Shown here: one piece after another, positions 37,601 to 47,478 of the stretch
Layout of the letters: every line of letters begins with the position of its first letter
Numbering within the stretch: position 1 is the stretch's first letter
NCBI GenBank assembly: GCA_016775335.1
Contig: JAEUGJ010000002.1
Span: 1-64,000, forward strand
Reading direction: 5' to 3'
Length of the DNA: 64,000 bases
Origin: Mogibacterium sp.
GTDB taxonomy: Bacteria > Bacillota > Clostridia > Peptostreptococcales > Anaerovoracaceae
Made by a program: the position numbers and the translations under genes
The notes under the pieces: generated by a model
Seen by the model: only the letters and a program-made list of their open reading frames with translations
What the model was told of the DNA's origin: nothing
Databases searched by the model: none

Positions 37601-38749
37601 TTATATTGCGAAATTTTCTATTAGTTTTTCTATTTCTCTTGAATTGGTGCTCGATGCAACATATGAGGAATCCTCTAAGAATGAGTTTTTCAAGCACGCC
37701 TTCATTTTAAGAATAACATCGTCAAATTCTAAGTTGTCACTACCAATATCAATATAAACCTTCTTATAAAGCGCAGTTAAGACCAACGCCATAGATGTAG
37801 AAAACTTATATTGCTTACTAGAAATACCATAAAACTCCTTAGAAATCGGATATGGCGTATATTTTGTGCATTCAAGTAGCCAGTTCAAATAGTTCTCAAA
37901 CAATGCTCGCATAGAATTAAGGTCTTGCATTATCTCATTTTCTGTATTAGTGCTACAGAAATTTGACTTTCTTTTCATATATTCCGTTGCATACGTAGTT
38001 GAGTCTTTAAACTCTCCTTGAATACCATATTCTAGAACATATAGAATACTGAAAATTCCTTCGTGAACCTTTTTTTTCAGCAGTCGATCCTTGCTTACAT
38101 TGAAAATATTTCGCAACTTTTTGTCTCGCTCACTGTTACCTTCATATATTTGTTTGACAAAACCACCAATGTATTCGTTATGAGGAGATGCGTATACCGC
38201 ATTACGAATTTCTTGAGGGGTTAAGGCTTTTGTACCCTTGTTATATCGATTAAACACCTCCAACTCAAACTCTTTTCCAGGAAAATCGCGAAAAACAAAA
38301 GCTGGAAGTTTGTGCGAAATAAATTGCTCCTGATATTCAAAAGGCAATTCATCAAATTTCATTCCGTTAAATTCTGGAAGTAACGGGAGGCTTGAAAGAC
38401 GGAATTCGCCTTTTCGGAAACGATAGAATGCAAACAATCTGTGTTGCCCATCAACAACATTTAAAACCTGAACCCCCTTTAATCTAGTAGAGCATAAAAA
38501 CACAGGAGGAATTGGAATTCCTACAAGAATAGACTCAATAAGTGAACTCTCATCTTCGACAGTTGACCTATAATCTCTTTGATAAAATGGTTTTAAAATA
38601 AGGCTGTCATTGTATTCCAACTTTGTGTCACTTGTAATGGTACCCTCATCCATATTCTGCAACTCATAACCCTTATCAATGGACATAACTATATTTTTAA
38701 TCGTTTGATCTAAATTTGTCGGTTTAACAGTAAAATTATTGCCCACCAT
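37601..38749 (-). CDS. DUF262 (GmrSD-type) protein
   Basis: 382 residues; ATG 38749 is six bases after GGAGG, ATG 38752 three. The N-terminal DUF262 fold has PFYQRDYRS (about 55), LIESILVGIPIPPVFL and the hallmark NVVDGQHRLFAF (about 97-108), which in GmrS/ParB-like proteins binds and may hydrolyse nucleotides. The C-terminal part is helical; no HNH (DUF1524) nuclease half is present. It overlaps the end of the FRG gene by 14 nt, and the giant helicase gene starts 23 nt after it. Likely a nucleotide-sensing or DNA-recognition subunit of the system; it could also be a passenger module. Confidence 0.82.
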   Translation of the reverse strand: MVGNNFTVKPTNLDQTIKNIVMSIDKGYELQNMDEGTITSDTKLEYNDSLILKPFYQRDYRSTVEDESSLIESILVGIPIPPVFLCSTRLKGVQVLNVVDGQHRLFAFYRFRKGEFRLSSLPLLPEFNGMKFDELPFEYQEQFISHKLPAFVFRDFPGKEFELEVFNRYNKGTKALTPQEIRNAVYASPHNEYIGGFVKQIYEGNSERDKKLRNIFNVSKDRLLKKKVHEGIFSILYVLEYGIQGEFKDSTTYATEYMKRKSNFCSTNTENEIMQDLNSMRALFENYLNWLLECTKYTPYPISKEFYGISSKQYKFSTSMALVLTALYKKVYIDIGSDNLEFDDVILKMKACLKNSFLEDSSYVASSTNSREIEKLIENFAI

Positions 38750-39509
38750 CATTTTCCTCCTGCCTATATGACTCTAAAACTCTATTTTTCAGTATTATAT
38801 CCTTAGATATAGAAGATAGTTCCGGATAGATACTACTAAATCTCATTCCCAAAATGTAAAGAGTTTTTAACATATCTTTTGCTTTAACGTGCGGTATTTC
38901 TATCTTCTTTAAGAATTCATCTGCTCCATTCGTCTCTTCCAGGGCATTGGCATCATACTGAAAATACACAAACAATCCATTTTGCGCCATCATTCTAGCG
39001 TTGTTTTTTCGAGAATTAACAACAAAGGGATGTTCAAACCTTCTTACAGAGGCAATTGTTTCTTCGGAAAGATTTACAATTTCTTTTCTTCCAATCGTCT
39101 TTAGATTTAGAGCCTCTGGGTCCAATAGCCAAACGACGGCATTTTCCTCATCTTCTTCATCGTAGTCAAATGCTTTTTCGAGCGCAAACATCAGTGAAAC
39201 CAAATGGGAATATGTAAAATCCAAAAGGCATGTTGGCACACCAAAATGTTGCGCATGAATCAACCAATCATTTTCATGGTAAGTAGTAGCTCCTTCAATG
39301 TACATTTGAGAATTAAACTTAAAATCTTCCAGGAATGACTGTATGGTTGTTTTGCTATACAAACGCATTCCATCTTGATCACGCCTTAAAGCAGAGGGAA
39401 ACAGAGGAAAATCACTACCTTGGCCTCTTGATAACGAAAAATTTGGCGAAAAACGTTCTACAATTTTTATATACTCTTCTAACGAGGAAACAGAACATAT
39501 CTCCGTCAT
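38736..39509 (-). CDS. FRG-domain protein
   Basis: 257 residues from ATG 39509, with GGAAGGA about nine bases upstream, five bases after the methyltransferase stop. FRG hallmarks are LSRGQGSDFPLFPSALRR near the N-terminus, then WLIHAQHFGVPTCLLDFT and NARMMAQNGLFVYF further on. The family, named for its FRG residues, is frequent in phage-defence loci but has no settled activity. Soluble, no signal peptide. Its codons overlap the DUF262 gene, so the two are probably made together. Confidence 0.85.
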   Translation of the reverse strand: MTEICSVSSLEEYIKIVERFSPNFSLSRGQGSDFPLFPSALRRDQDGMRLYSKTTIQSFLEDFKFNSQMYIEGATTYHENDWLIHAQHFGVPTCLLDFTYSHLVSLMFALEKAFDYDEEDEENAVVWLLDPEALNLKTIGRKEIVNLSEETIASVRRFEHPFVVNSRKNNARMMAQNGLFVYFQYDANALEETNGADEFLKKIEIPHVKAKDMLKTLYILGMRFSSIYPELSSISKDIILKNRVLESYRQEENDGGQ

Positions 39510-39513
39510 TCTT

Positions 39514-42500
39514 TCACATCCTTCCATACTTCTCCTCAAAGAACGTCCAAGCAGTCTCGTAGTCCTGTTCACGGTCACAACGGTCAAACGGGGCTATATA
39601 CTCAATAGTTCGCTCTACAGGGCCGCCAGGCATGGTGTCATCCATAATTGTGCGATAGAACTTCTTCCCGGCAGGTGCATCCTTCATATTCAATTCAAAC
39701 TCTTTCCGATCGAAACCAACCCCCACAAGGCTGCGGTTGTTGGTAAACGTGATTCGACCGTTGGCATCATACCAAGTATCCGCCTCATAGCTTTGCAGCA
39801 CCGGGAACTGAATGCGGTAGATGGTTTTCAGCTGCTCCAATGTTATGCCAAGAGCCATTGCAGTCAATACATCGATTTCGACTAGTGCCTGACGCCGCTC
39901 ATAATCGGTGCGCAGAGGTGTATCCCATGTCCACTCTTTGGTCAAAGTGCTGAATTTCGTGTTTGCGAGGCGTGGGTCAGATTTAGACCAACGCTGCCTA
40001 ATAAATGTGATATCAAATAACTCGCTCCATAATTCTTCATAGTACTTATTGACACAGTTAAGAATCAATGAGTGTAATACTATATCCTCTCGCCACCTTC
40101 CTTTAAGCATAGGAAATATTGCAATCGTGCTTATAAACAAGTTTGATTTGCCGAGGCACTTAACCAGAAAATCAAAGGGAAGGCTTGCTTCACATCCAGC
40201 TAGCAAGACTGTGTCCACGCTGTTATTGAATGTTAAAGAAATAACAGCGTGGACATGTGCAACTTTCTTTGGAATAATTGCACATGTCAACGTGCGTTCA
40301 CCGCCTTGGTTGAGCATCGCACGAGATGCAAGCCGGAAATGCTGATCAAATTTTGTTCCCCATGGAGTATCTGGTATCCGAGATGTATAATCATCCACAG
40401 AGCAATAAATATCATATTTACATCTTTGCAAATAATCGTCAGAAATTGCCGTTAAATCTACATTATCAAAATCACTATTTTTCTCACAAATTCTACGTGA
40501 TGTTTTGAACAAGGCATTTGCAATTTGAACGTGCGAACCCGAATAAATAAGCGAAAGTGGTTGCTCCGGGAAATGTGTGTTTGGCTTGATTGTCTTATCC
40601 TTTTGTGCATTTGTTTCATTCCACATAGTGGATGTAATCACATTGCCAGAGTAGTCATTAACAGAAGACGGATAATCAGCAAATCGCTCAAGAACAGAAA
40701 CATACAGACTTGCATGTAACGCAGGAAGAGTCGCTCGTTTCCATTCTTCATTCCCATCAAATAGTTTGGCAAACACCATCAATTCTTTTTTCGTCACATG
40801 AATGATTCTGTCAGGGTGACCCTTTATATTCCAATCACCATTTTCATCCTTAATGCCTGGTATCGTTGCAGCAGCGTCTACTTTGTAACACTCTACGATG
40901 CTCTTAGCATCGTAGAGATTGCTGATGGTGTCAAAGGACACCATCAGTGGACCACCGTACACATTTAAACTAAATGTTGTATGGTGGTCCACTTCGGGAA
41001 ACAGCTTCCTCTCATTTGCAAATTGAAAATGATAACGCAAACGAGGATACAGCTTTTCCCGAAGTGCACCACCCTGAGGGTCATCATAGACACCCTCAGG
41101 GTGTACGAAAGCGGCTATGCCGCTTTCGCAATTTTCCCCCCATGCAAGTGGCAAAAAGCACTTATAAAGGTTTGCCTTCATTCCCACTAAAAGAGGATAA
41201 TTTTGCAGCGCATTCAAGAAATTCTGCTCACCAGCCATTGATTCGTATTCCGAGAAATATAGTTTCCGAGTCATAAGATTTTTAAGGGTATTTTCACGAT
41301 GCTCTGTTGTCTGCGCAGCAGAAAGTTTTTTTATTGCAAACATTGGTTGCTTATCAGAAAGAACGTCTTGTTCATTCCATCCCAGCATAATCCACGGCGG
41401 ATTACCAATAATCAAATCAAACCCGCCACGCTCTGCAAACAAGTCTGCAAATTCAAGCTCCCAATGCATGAACTTATTCTGTTCTGCAATTTGCGCGGCT
41501 AAATCCAATCTCGGATTTTCCTGACGTAGACGAGGAATATCCACGACAGTGTTTCTACCGAATGTGGCGACAATACCCATTGCCATCTGTTCCATTTCTG
41601 TCGGGAACAGAGAAAGCTGACCACCCTTGATAGAATCTGTAACATTCACAGATGCCATGGTTCCTTCAAGAATCAGGGACATATCAAACAGAAACTCACT
41701 TCTGGTAGGAAGTAACTCCGCTTTGTCAATAGGCCAGAACCACAGTGCACACCAATAATCCATCGCAAACTTTAGCCTTGCATATGGACCGGCATTCTTC
41801 ATGTGCTCGCTCTTATAGAGTTCGCTGAAGATCTCATCCTTTTGACGAATTGTAGTATGTGAATCTTCTCTATCATCTGGATGGCCAAATATAGAGAGAG
41901 GATCCTGTGTCTTAACCTCCACATCTTTACGCAATTGAATTTGCGCTTCCCACAACTCGTCAGTTTTAGCAGAGAGCCGCAGCAAAGTAATAATCTCATC
42001 ATCTGTGACAGGGCTAGTAAACTTCTTATTCCAGGCCTTCATCTTCTTGATGTTTGCAGGCTCTAATTGCTTGATAACTTTATCAGAATAGCTGCACATT
42101 CCCGGATCGCCAAGCAGAAAATGATAGATCTGTTTTCTCGGCATCCGGTTTGTCCCCAATGGCACCCGCTCCGGTTCCAGTTCATACCAACGCATACCCT
42201 TCGAAGTAGCCTGTGCACTTTCAATGCGATACACCTGTCTTCTTGCGCCAATCAGCGAATTTCCGTTCACCAATTGCGTACCGAACCAAGGTACAAAACC
42301 ACCCTCATAAATGGTGTTCAGCCACAGGGAAACCTCTGCTAGTTCAACCGCAACAGGATTCAGGTCAATGCCATAAACATTCCGGTCGGCGATGAACATC
42401 TTGACCTTCTGCAGTTCATTATATCTCTTTTCATAACTAATAATTTCACCGGTTTCTTTCTCTTTACGAGAGATATATGCTTCTGCCAGCTGATTGATTG

Positions 42501-44262
42501 CTTCGTTTAAAAACGCCGCACTTCCCATAGCAGGCTCGCAGATAGTCAGCTTGAGAATTTCATCCGCAGTTTTTCCCTCAAGGAGCTCCTTCAGAGCATA
42601 CTTAACCAGACACTTAGTCAAAACCTCCGGTGTATAGTAGGATGCGGATTTCTCACGCTCTCTGCCTGCCAGACGATAAATGAAAGTCCCTTTTTCATAC
42701 ATACGCAATTTGCCCTTTTTCTCACCGGACTCATAACGTACACGTTCATTCTCTGCATACTGGTCAAGCTCGGATTCAGATACAAAATATCCAACATCCA
42801 ATTCATTGAAGCTGTCTCCGGCCCTCTTTACTTCGTAGAGGTCATGTTCGGCAATAAATCCTCGATAGGAAAGAAGTGCCTCATAAACGGCCCCCATCTG
42901 ATTGATGCCTAAGTTTGCATAACTGATACGTCCACGGCGACTGTTCTTTTTTCCGGTAGCCCGAGTTAAGCTCATTAAATCGATAATGCGCAACATACAG
43001 CTATTGCGAAGTTTGGCTGCAGTAATCATCTTGGTATATTCCGGATCGAAGATATGTGCCTTCAGCGGAGCAATCAGGAACATATCGTGCAGGCTATCGG
43101 AACCTGTCGCTTTTTTCAGCTCATCTTCCGTTTTCGGATATCCGTCATAAATCAGCTCATAAAGCTTTGCCAGAGTTTCATGTAAGTAATAGCCATCACC
43201 AATTTCGTTGACATCATCGCGGATGTTATCCGCAATGTCTCGCAAGCTTTCCAGAGAATATCCGGAGTAATAGCTCTGTGCTTTGATTGGTGCGTAGCCA
43301 AGTTCCGGTCTGGACTCAATAAAGAGCATAAACAACATCCGATACATATAGCGCAGACACTCCAAAGTCAGCTGTCCAGCATCTACAGGGTCTGAATCAA
43401 AATCACGCTCAAGGCGTGTCTTCATATCGTAAAGAACTTCGTTCCCGAGCAATTCAATACTTTCACGGAGGGCGTACTTCAAGTCTTGCGATACACCGGA
43501 AGCATTCTTCTGGCTCTGTTCATCCAACTCATCCAGCAGAACTTTTCCATCATCAGGACAAAGAGAATCCTTATGAAGCAAAACAGTCATTGCCTGCAAA
43601 GTTGTGTTTTCCAACCGAGAGAAAATCTCCTCGAGCTCAAACTGAAGATAGCGCTTTTCATTCCACTTGTTTCGGTCAATAAGAGCAATCTGGTTCATAC
43701 CAATCAGTATAATAAAACGAGGGGGCTCCGCAGAACCAAACAAAATTTTTGTAATCAACTCCTCATTTGCCATCTCCCCCAAAACACCTTTGTAAATCAT
43801 GCCGATAGCCTCGTCATTTACATCGTCAGCATTAAATGCAAAGCTCTTCATAATGCCTGCATCCGATTCATAAGATGCGGACAATAATACCCACAACGAC
43901 GGGGCTCCATTGTTTTTTGTCATTTCAAGATAAACCGGAACCGAGAGAGAATCATCCACTGTTACGATTTCAGGTTTTGCTTCCGGATAACCCAAAGACT
44001 TCAAATAACTATTTGCCAGCATCTTGATATTAGTGAGAACTTGCAGATTTTCAGGAGAACGAACAAACCTATCGTATGCAGTATAATACTGTCTTGCATT
44101 TTGACGAAGCAGCGACCACGGCGTTCTAATTTCTTCGGACGCTCTTGCATCTGCATTCCAATTTCCGATAGTAGCCCTCGTGTTTTCTTCAAATACGGTG
44201 GAGAAATAATGATTGGTATAGTATTCATTTTTATTGGTGATGCCTGTTAAATCTATGCTCAT
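39514..44262 (-). CDS. Very large N6-adenine DNA methyltransferase (DrmMI-like)
   Basis: 1582 residues. A Type IIG/PglX-like N-terminal region of about 550 residues precedes the catalytic core: motif I EPAMGSAAFLNEA (about 574) and motif IV NPPW (about 954), diagnostic of gamma-class adenine methylation. NVYGIDLNPVAVELAEVSLW supports motif I/II. A long C-terminal part probably recognises the target sequence. It should methylate host DNA as the self mark of the system. The start overlaps the SNF2 gene by ATGA. The length is typical of DISARM class 1 and BREX methyltransferases; BREX partners (PglZ, BrxC) are absent. Confidence 0.87.
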   Translation of the reverse strand: MSIDLTGITNKNEYYTNHYFSTVFEENTRATIGNWNADARASEEIRTPWSLLRQNARQYYTAYDRFVRSPENLQVLTNIKMLANSYLKSLGYPEAKPEIVTVDDSLSVPVYLEMTKNNGAPSLWVLLSASYESDAGIMKSFAFNADDVNDEAIGMIYKGVLGEMANEELITKILFGSAEPPRFIILIGMNQIALIDRNKWNEKRYLQFELEEIFSRLENTTLQAMTVLLHKDSLCPDDGKVLLDELDEQSQKNASGVSQDLKYALRESIELLGNEVLYDMKTRLERDFDSDPVDAGQLTLECLRYMYRMLFMLFIESRPELGYAPIKAQSYYSGYSLESLRDIADNIRDDVNEIGDGYYLHETLAKLYELIYDGYPKTEDELKKATGSDSLHDMFLIAPLKAHIFDPEYTKMITAAKLRNSCMLRIIDLMSLTRATGKKNSRRGRISYANLGINQMGAVYEALLSYRGFIAEHDLYEVKRAGDSFNELDVGYFVSESELDQYAENERVRYESGEKKGKLRMYEKGTFIYRLAGREREKSASYYTPEVLTKCLVKYALKELLEGKTADEILKLTICEPAMGSAAFLNEAINQLAEAYISRKEKETGEIISYEKRYNELQKVKMFIADRNVYGIDLNPVAVELAEVSLWLNTIYEGGFVPWFGTQLVNGNSLIGARRQVYRIESAQATSKGMRWYELEPERVPLGTNRMPRKQIYHFLLGDPGMCSYSDKVIKQLEPANIKKMKAWNKKFTSPVTDDEIITLLRLSAKTDELWEAQIQLRKDVEVKTQDPLSIFGHPDDREDSHTTIRQKDEIFSELYKSEHMKNAGPYARLKFAMDYWCALWFWPIDKAELLPTRSEFLFDMSLILEGTMASVNVTDSIKGGQLSLFPTEMEQMAMGIVATFGRNTVVDIPRLRQENPRLDLAAQIAEQNKFMHWELEFADLFAERGGFDLIIGNPPWIMLGWNEQDVLSDKQPMFAIKKLSAAQTTEHRENTLKNLMTRKLYFSEYESMAGEQNFLNALQNYPLLVGMKANLYKCFLPLAWGENCESGIAAFVHPEGVYDDPQGGALREKLYPRLRYHFQFANERKLFPEVDHHTTFSLNVYGGPLMVSFDTISNLYDAKSIVECYKVDAAATIPGIKDENGDWNIKGHPDRIIHVTKKELMVFAKLFDGNEEWKRATLPALHASLYVSVLERFADYPSSVNDYSGNVITSTMWNETNAQKDKTIKPNTHFPEQPLSLIYSGSHVQIANALFKTSRRICEKNSDFDNVDLTAISDDYLQRCKYDIYCSVDDYTSRIPDTPWGTKFDQHFRLASRAMLNQGGERTLTCAIIPKKVAHVHAVISLTFNNSVDTVLLAGCEASLPFDFLVKCLGKSNLFISTIAIFPMLKGRWREDIVLHSLILNCVNKYYEELWSELFDITFIRQRWSKSDPRLANTKFSTLTKEWTWDTPLRTDYERRQALVEIDVLTAMALGITLEQLKTIYRIQFPVLQSYEADTWYDANGRITFTNNRSLVGVGFDRKEFELNMKDAPAGKKFYRTIMDDTMPGGPVERTIEYIAPFDRCDREQDYETAWTFFEEKYGRM

Positions 44263-47099
44263 TGCGATACTCCTATCAGCACAGATACAACTCGAATATA
44301 TGGGTTGTTCTGTATTGTCAAAGTTTCTTTCACCCAGCTCATAAACTGCTCAAAGAGGTCATCTACCCGGCGTTCCTCTTCCTTCAACTTTCGTTCATGC
44401 TCGAACAATCTCACCTGGTAGTATACCTTGTGCTTCTCTTGAAGCTCAATCAGCTTATCAACTTCTTCATCCAATAGTGGATTCATTTCTGTCTGATATC
44501 TCTTATAGTGTTCATCTAAATACACTTTTGCTTGGCAAACTACATCACTTAGCAAGGAACTTGCGGCAGAAATTTCATCCTCACCTATGCAATTCGTATT
44601 CGGAATCTTGGGATTACTCAATCCTGTTTTCTGCACTACTTCATTCATAGATAGCACCTTAACGAATTTTCCATTCTCGTACAATAAGCCAAACCATTCA
44701 TCAACCAAAGGTGTTGACTTTAGATTCGGCATACTACCGGTTATAACATAAATGCTTTCGCCAACTTTCAATGTTCCAGGTAGCCCAAGAACAGGGGCTT
44801 CATTTCTTTTAAATAGCAAACTTGCTTTGTCATTCACCCAACTCAGAATAGGGTGAAGTTTCCATAAATACTGAGTGGTCGGCCAGGCAGACTCGTCCAT
44901 GTTCTTTTGCATACTGCCTCGCATCTGTTCCATGCAGAAGGCTTTATCATCAGAAACACGGAGAATCTCTCCCTGCGGAAGTGCTTCTTCCGGGATAAGT
45001 GCTTTCAAACGTCGTTTCATATCATGAGTCAGTCTAATATCTAAACCGGAAACTGTTTTCAGTCTTTCAACAGGATGACTTTCTGTTTGATTTAAATATG
45101 TGAGTGCCTGATAAAGATAATCTATATCCGAAAATAAGGTTTCGTCCGAAACAATCACGGATTTCTTCTCTTCTTCATTGTCTTCTTTATTAGCAACAGC
45201 CATCAAAGCTTCAAATGGATTGAAGTCATCTTCGCCGGCATCTAATACTTTTTCAAATGTATCTGAATTTGAACCGGATTCAATCATTTTAGCTACAACG
45301 AGCTCTTCATCTTCAACGGTAAACTTACCGAGCAACAAAGAAGGATCACCAATATTCTTCAGAGCCTGTTCTTCTTTCGTAATTAAGATTTCGATAATAC
45401 GCATATCGCCATTGATATGTTTATTATCACTTTCAATGAGCATGTAGCGAATATCCGGTCGCTTCTGTTGGCCATATCTGTCAATCCTACCGTTTCTCTG
45501 TTGAAACACCATCAAGGACCAAGGAATGTCGAAATGAATCAGTCTATGGCTCAAATAGTGTAGGTTCAAGCCTTCAGACGCAACATCAGATGCAACCAAA
45601 ACACGAACCGGAGATTCTGTTCGACCAAAATCTTCAACGATACGTTGCTGTTCAGCATCACTCATCCCACCGGAAATCTCCTGGATGGCGTTTGCCTTCA
45701 ACCCAAGATCTTGGCGAAGTCTTTCGGCAAGATATTTCATGGTTTCAATGCGCTCAGTAAAGATAACAACACGGTCACCGCTATCAGCCGGATTCCAAGC
45801 GTATTCCTTACTTTTGAGAAGGCCTACAAGTTTCTGATACCGTGTAAAATCCGCAGGGGCAATCGCCTCTAGCGCAGTTTTCAAATCTTCAAGCAAACGA
45901 ATATCTTTGATGTCGTCTGCAGTGTACTTTTTATACAGTTTCTTCAAGCGTGCTTCGATGCTTTTGATGCAAGCTGCCGGACTGGAAAATAACGATTTTT
46001 CCAAGCTGGTTTTAAACAACTGCCCGGAGCCTTTAGCCTTACCTAAATCCATCTCCAACTGCATGTCAGCAAAAATATCAAAAACGTATTCTTCTTTTGC
46101 CGATGCATGGCAATGCTCAAGTGTATTTCTTCTTTCTAAGAAAGAACCGCTAACTTGATCTTTGACATCTTTCTTAAAACGACGAATACAAAGACCTTTA
46201 ATATCTTCCGGAGTATAATTCTGCGGATCTGCAATCGCAGTAGGATCTAGCATATTCATCAATGAGGCGAAGCTCTTTGCTCTTCCATCGTGAGGAGTTG
46301 CCGACAGCATTATCATGGTGTCGCTACGATCTGCAAGCAGCTTTGCAAGACGAGAACGCTGTGCCTGATGGTCTCCACGTTCCGCAACGTTCTGTGCTTC
46401 ATCGATTACAATAATATCCCAATACGCATTTTCCAGATGCGTCCGGTATTCTACATCTCTCTTTAAAGTGTCAATGGATATAATCGTCTTGTCATAATAG
46501 AAAAAAGGATTATGATTCGATGGCAAGTTAGCACGAATCTTTTGAATCCGCTTGGAATCAAGGCGTACCAAAGGGATTGTGAAACGGTTCCACATTTCTT
46601 TCTGAAACTGCGTCATCATACTCTTAACAGTAACAACTAGTATTCTTTTACCTTTTCCACGAGCAATTAGCTCAGACATCAAAATCCCTGCTTCAAGAGT
46701 TTTACCAAGACCTACGGTATCTGCAATGAGGATTCTCTGTCTCGGACGTTGTAAAGAGAGCTTTGCGGGATCCAGCTGATAAGGCATCAGGTCCATCGCG
46801 GCTTTATGTCCTATATGCAAATTTGCATCAGTAGGAATTTGCTGCCGCCATTGACTCTCTAAATATAATAGTGTTCGCTTGTAGAATGGAGAAGTATCTG
46901 CAATCAGTTTTACTTCCGTAGGATCAACGATTTGAACCTGTTCCAGATCCGTAAGAAAAATTGCTTCTCTATCCTTGACTAGCGGAGAAATACCAACGCA
47001 ATATAATGTCTTATTTCCAAGACTATTCGTTTCAATTTTCTTGACCATCCATTCTTCATCACGAATGATGGCCCTCATGCCGGGCGCAAAATCTGTCAT
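44259..47099 (-). CDS. SNF2-family helicase (DrmD-like)
   Basis: First gene of the operon, 946 residues. SNF2 motor: PYQLDPA, Walker A ADTVGLGKTLEAG (about 131), DEAQN (about 235), SATPHDG, then helicase C with VASDVASEGLNLHYLSHRLIHFDIPW and QQRNGRIDRYGQ (about 539). The C-terminal 300 residues are unique and helical with a charged coiled-coil end (LFEHERKLKEEERRVDDLFEQF). In DISARM class 1, DrmD of this type defines the class. AAAGGAGAACGCG precedes the ATG. An ATP-driven translocase on DNA is the expected activity. Confidence 0.87.
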   Translation of the reverse strand: MTDFAPGMRAIIRDEEWMVKKIETNSLGNKTLYCVGISPLVKDREAIFLTDLEQVQIVDPTEVKLIADTSPFYKRTLLYLESQWRQQIPTDANLHIGHKAAMDLMPYQLDPAKLSLQRPRQRILIADTVGLGKTLEAGILMSELIARGKGKRILVVTVKSMMTQFQKEMWNRFTIPLVRLDSKRIQKIRANLPSNHNPFFYYDKTIISIDTLKRDVEYRTHLENAYWDIIVIDEAQNVAERGDHQAQRSRLAKLLADRSDTMIMLSATPHDGRAKSFASLMNMLDPTAIADPQNYTPEDIKGLCIRRFKKDVKDQVSGSFLERRNTLEHCHASAKEEYVFDIFADMQLEMDLGKAKGSGQLFKTSLEKSLFSSPAACIKSIEARLKKLYKKYTADDIKDIRLLEDLKTALEAIAPADFTRYQKLVGLLKSKEYAWNPADSGDRVVIFTERIETMKYLAERLRQDLGLKANAIQEISGGMSDAEQQRIVEDFGRTESPVRVLVASDVASEGLNLHYLSHRLIHFDIPWSLMVFQQRNGRIDRYGQQKRPDIRYMLIESDNKHINGDMRIIEILITKEEQALKNIGDPSLLLGKFTVEDEELVVAKMIESGSNSDTFEKVLDAGEDDFNPFEALMAVANKEDNEEEKKSVIVSDETLFSDIDYLYQALTYLNQTESHPVERLKTVSGLDIRLTHDMKRRLKALIPEEALPQGEILRVSDDKAFCMEQMRGSMQKNMDESAWPTTQYLWKLHPILSWVNDKASLLFKRNEAPVLGLPGTLKVGESIYVITGSMPNLKSTPLVDEWFGLLYENGKFVKVLSMNEVVQKTGLSNPKIPNTNCIGEDEISAASSLLSDVVCQAKVYLDEHYKRYQTEMNPLLDEEVDKLIELQEKHKVYYQVRLFEHERKLKEEERRVDDLFEQFMSWVKETLTIQNNPYIRVVSVLIGVSQ

Positions 47100-47205
47100 T
47101 ACGCGTTCTCCTTTATCTCATTGCCTTTTATCGTCCAGGTAAAACCCCAAGACAGTATTTGAAAAATATTTTAATGCACAACAGGTTCTTTTGTATTTAG
47201 ACAAT

Positions 47206-47214
47206 ATTATAGCA
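47206..47214 (-). promoter_or_regulatory. Extended -10 promoter of the defence operon
   Basis: On the minus strand the sequence TGCTATAAT (TATAAT at 47206-47211 with an upstream TG) forms an extended -10 element. No good -35 hexamer is visible 16-18 bp further up. Transcription would start near 47199, about 100 nt before the SNF2 start. Confidence 0.55.
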
Positions 47215-47344
47215 TATAATTGTCCGTCATTCTTTCATCTATTTTTCGTCATTTAGCATTGATTACACCTAATTTTATAAGAAGAAGGTTAAGACCAAAT
47301 AGCATTACGAATCCCATACGAATCCCATACAAAATCCCCCGGGG

Positions 47345-47412
47345 AAAATGGAGAACCAAAACCACATCTCCAAAGTTGGTTTCATGTCCAACCTTGGAGG
47401 TGTGGTTCTTTG
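47345..47412. terminator. Imperfect long hairpin between defence operon and decayed permease
   Basis: ACCACATCTCCAAAGTTGG (near 47361) pairs, with G-T matches, with CCAACCTTGGAGGTGTGGT (near 47388), and T-rich sequence follows in the plus direction. Bases 47215-47344 contain no gene I can support. Confidence 0.5.
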
Positions 47413-47478
47413 TGTCATTTTCTTCTTCTAACCGTTATACGGTCTAGAGGTTATTTGTACATCTATGCGAAGGTATAT

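Noticed and set aside
29164..47099. BREX system
   Set aside because: The methyltransferase is PglX-like in size but PglZ, BrxC/PglY, BrxA and BrxL are absent.
29164..47099. Canonical DISARM class 1 or class 2
   Set aside because: No DrmC (phospholipase D), no DrmE and no separate DrmB; the DUF1998 module is fused into one giant helicase and three unrelated genes are present.
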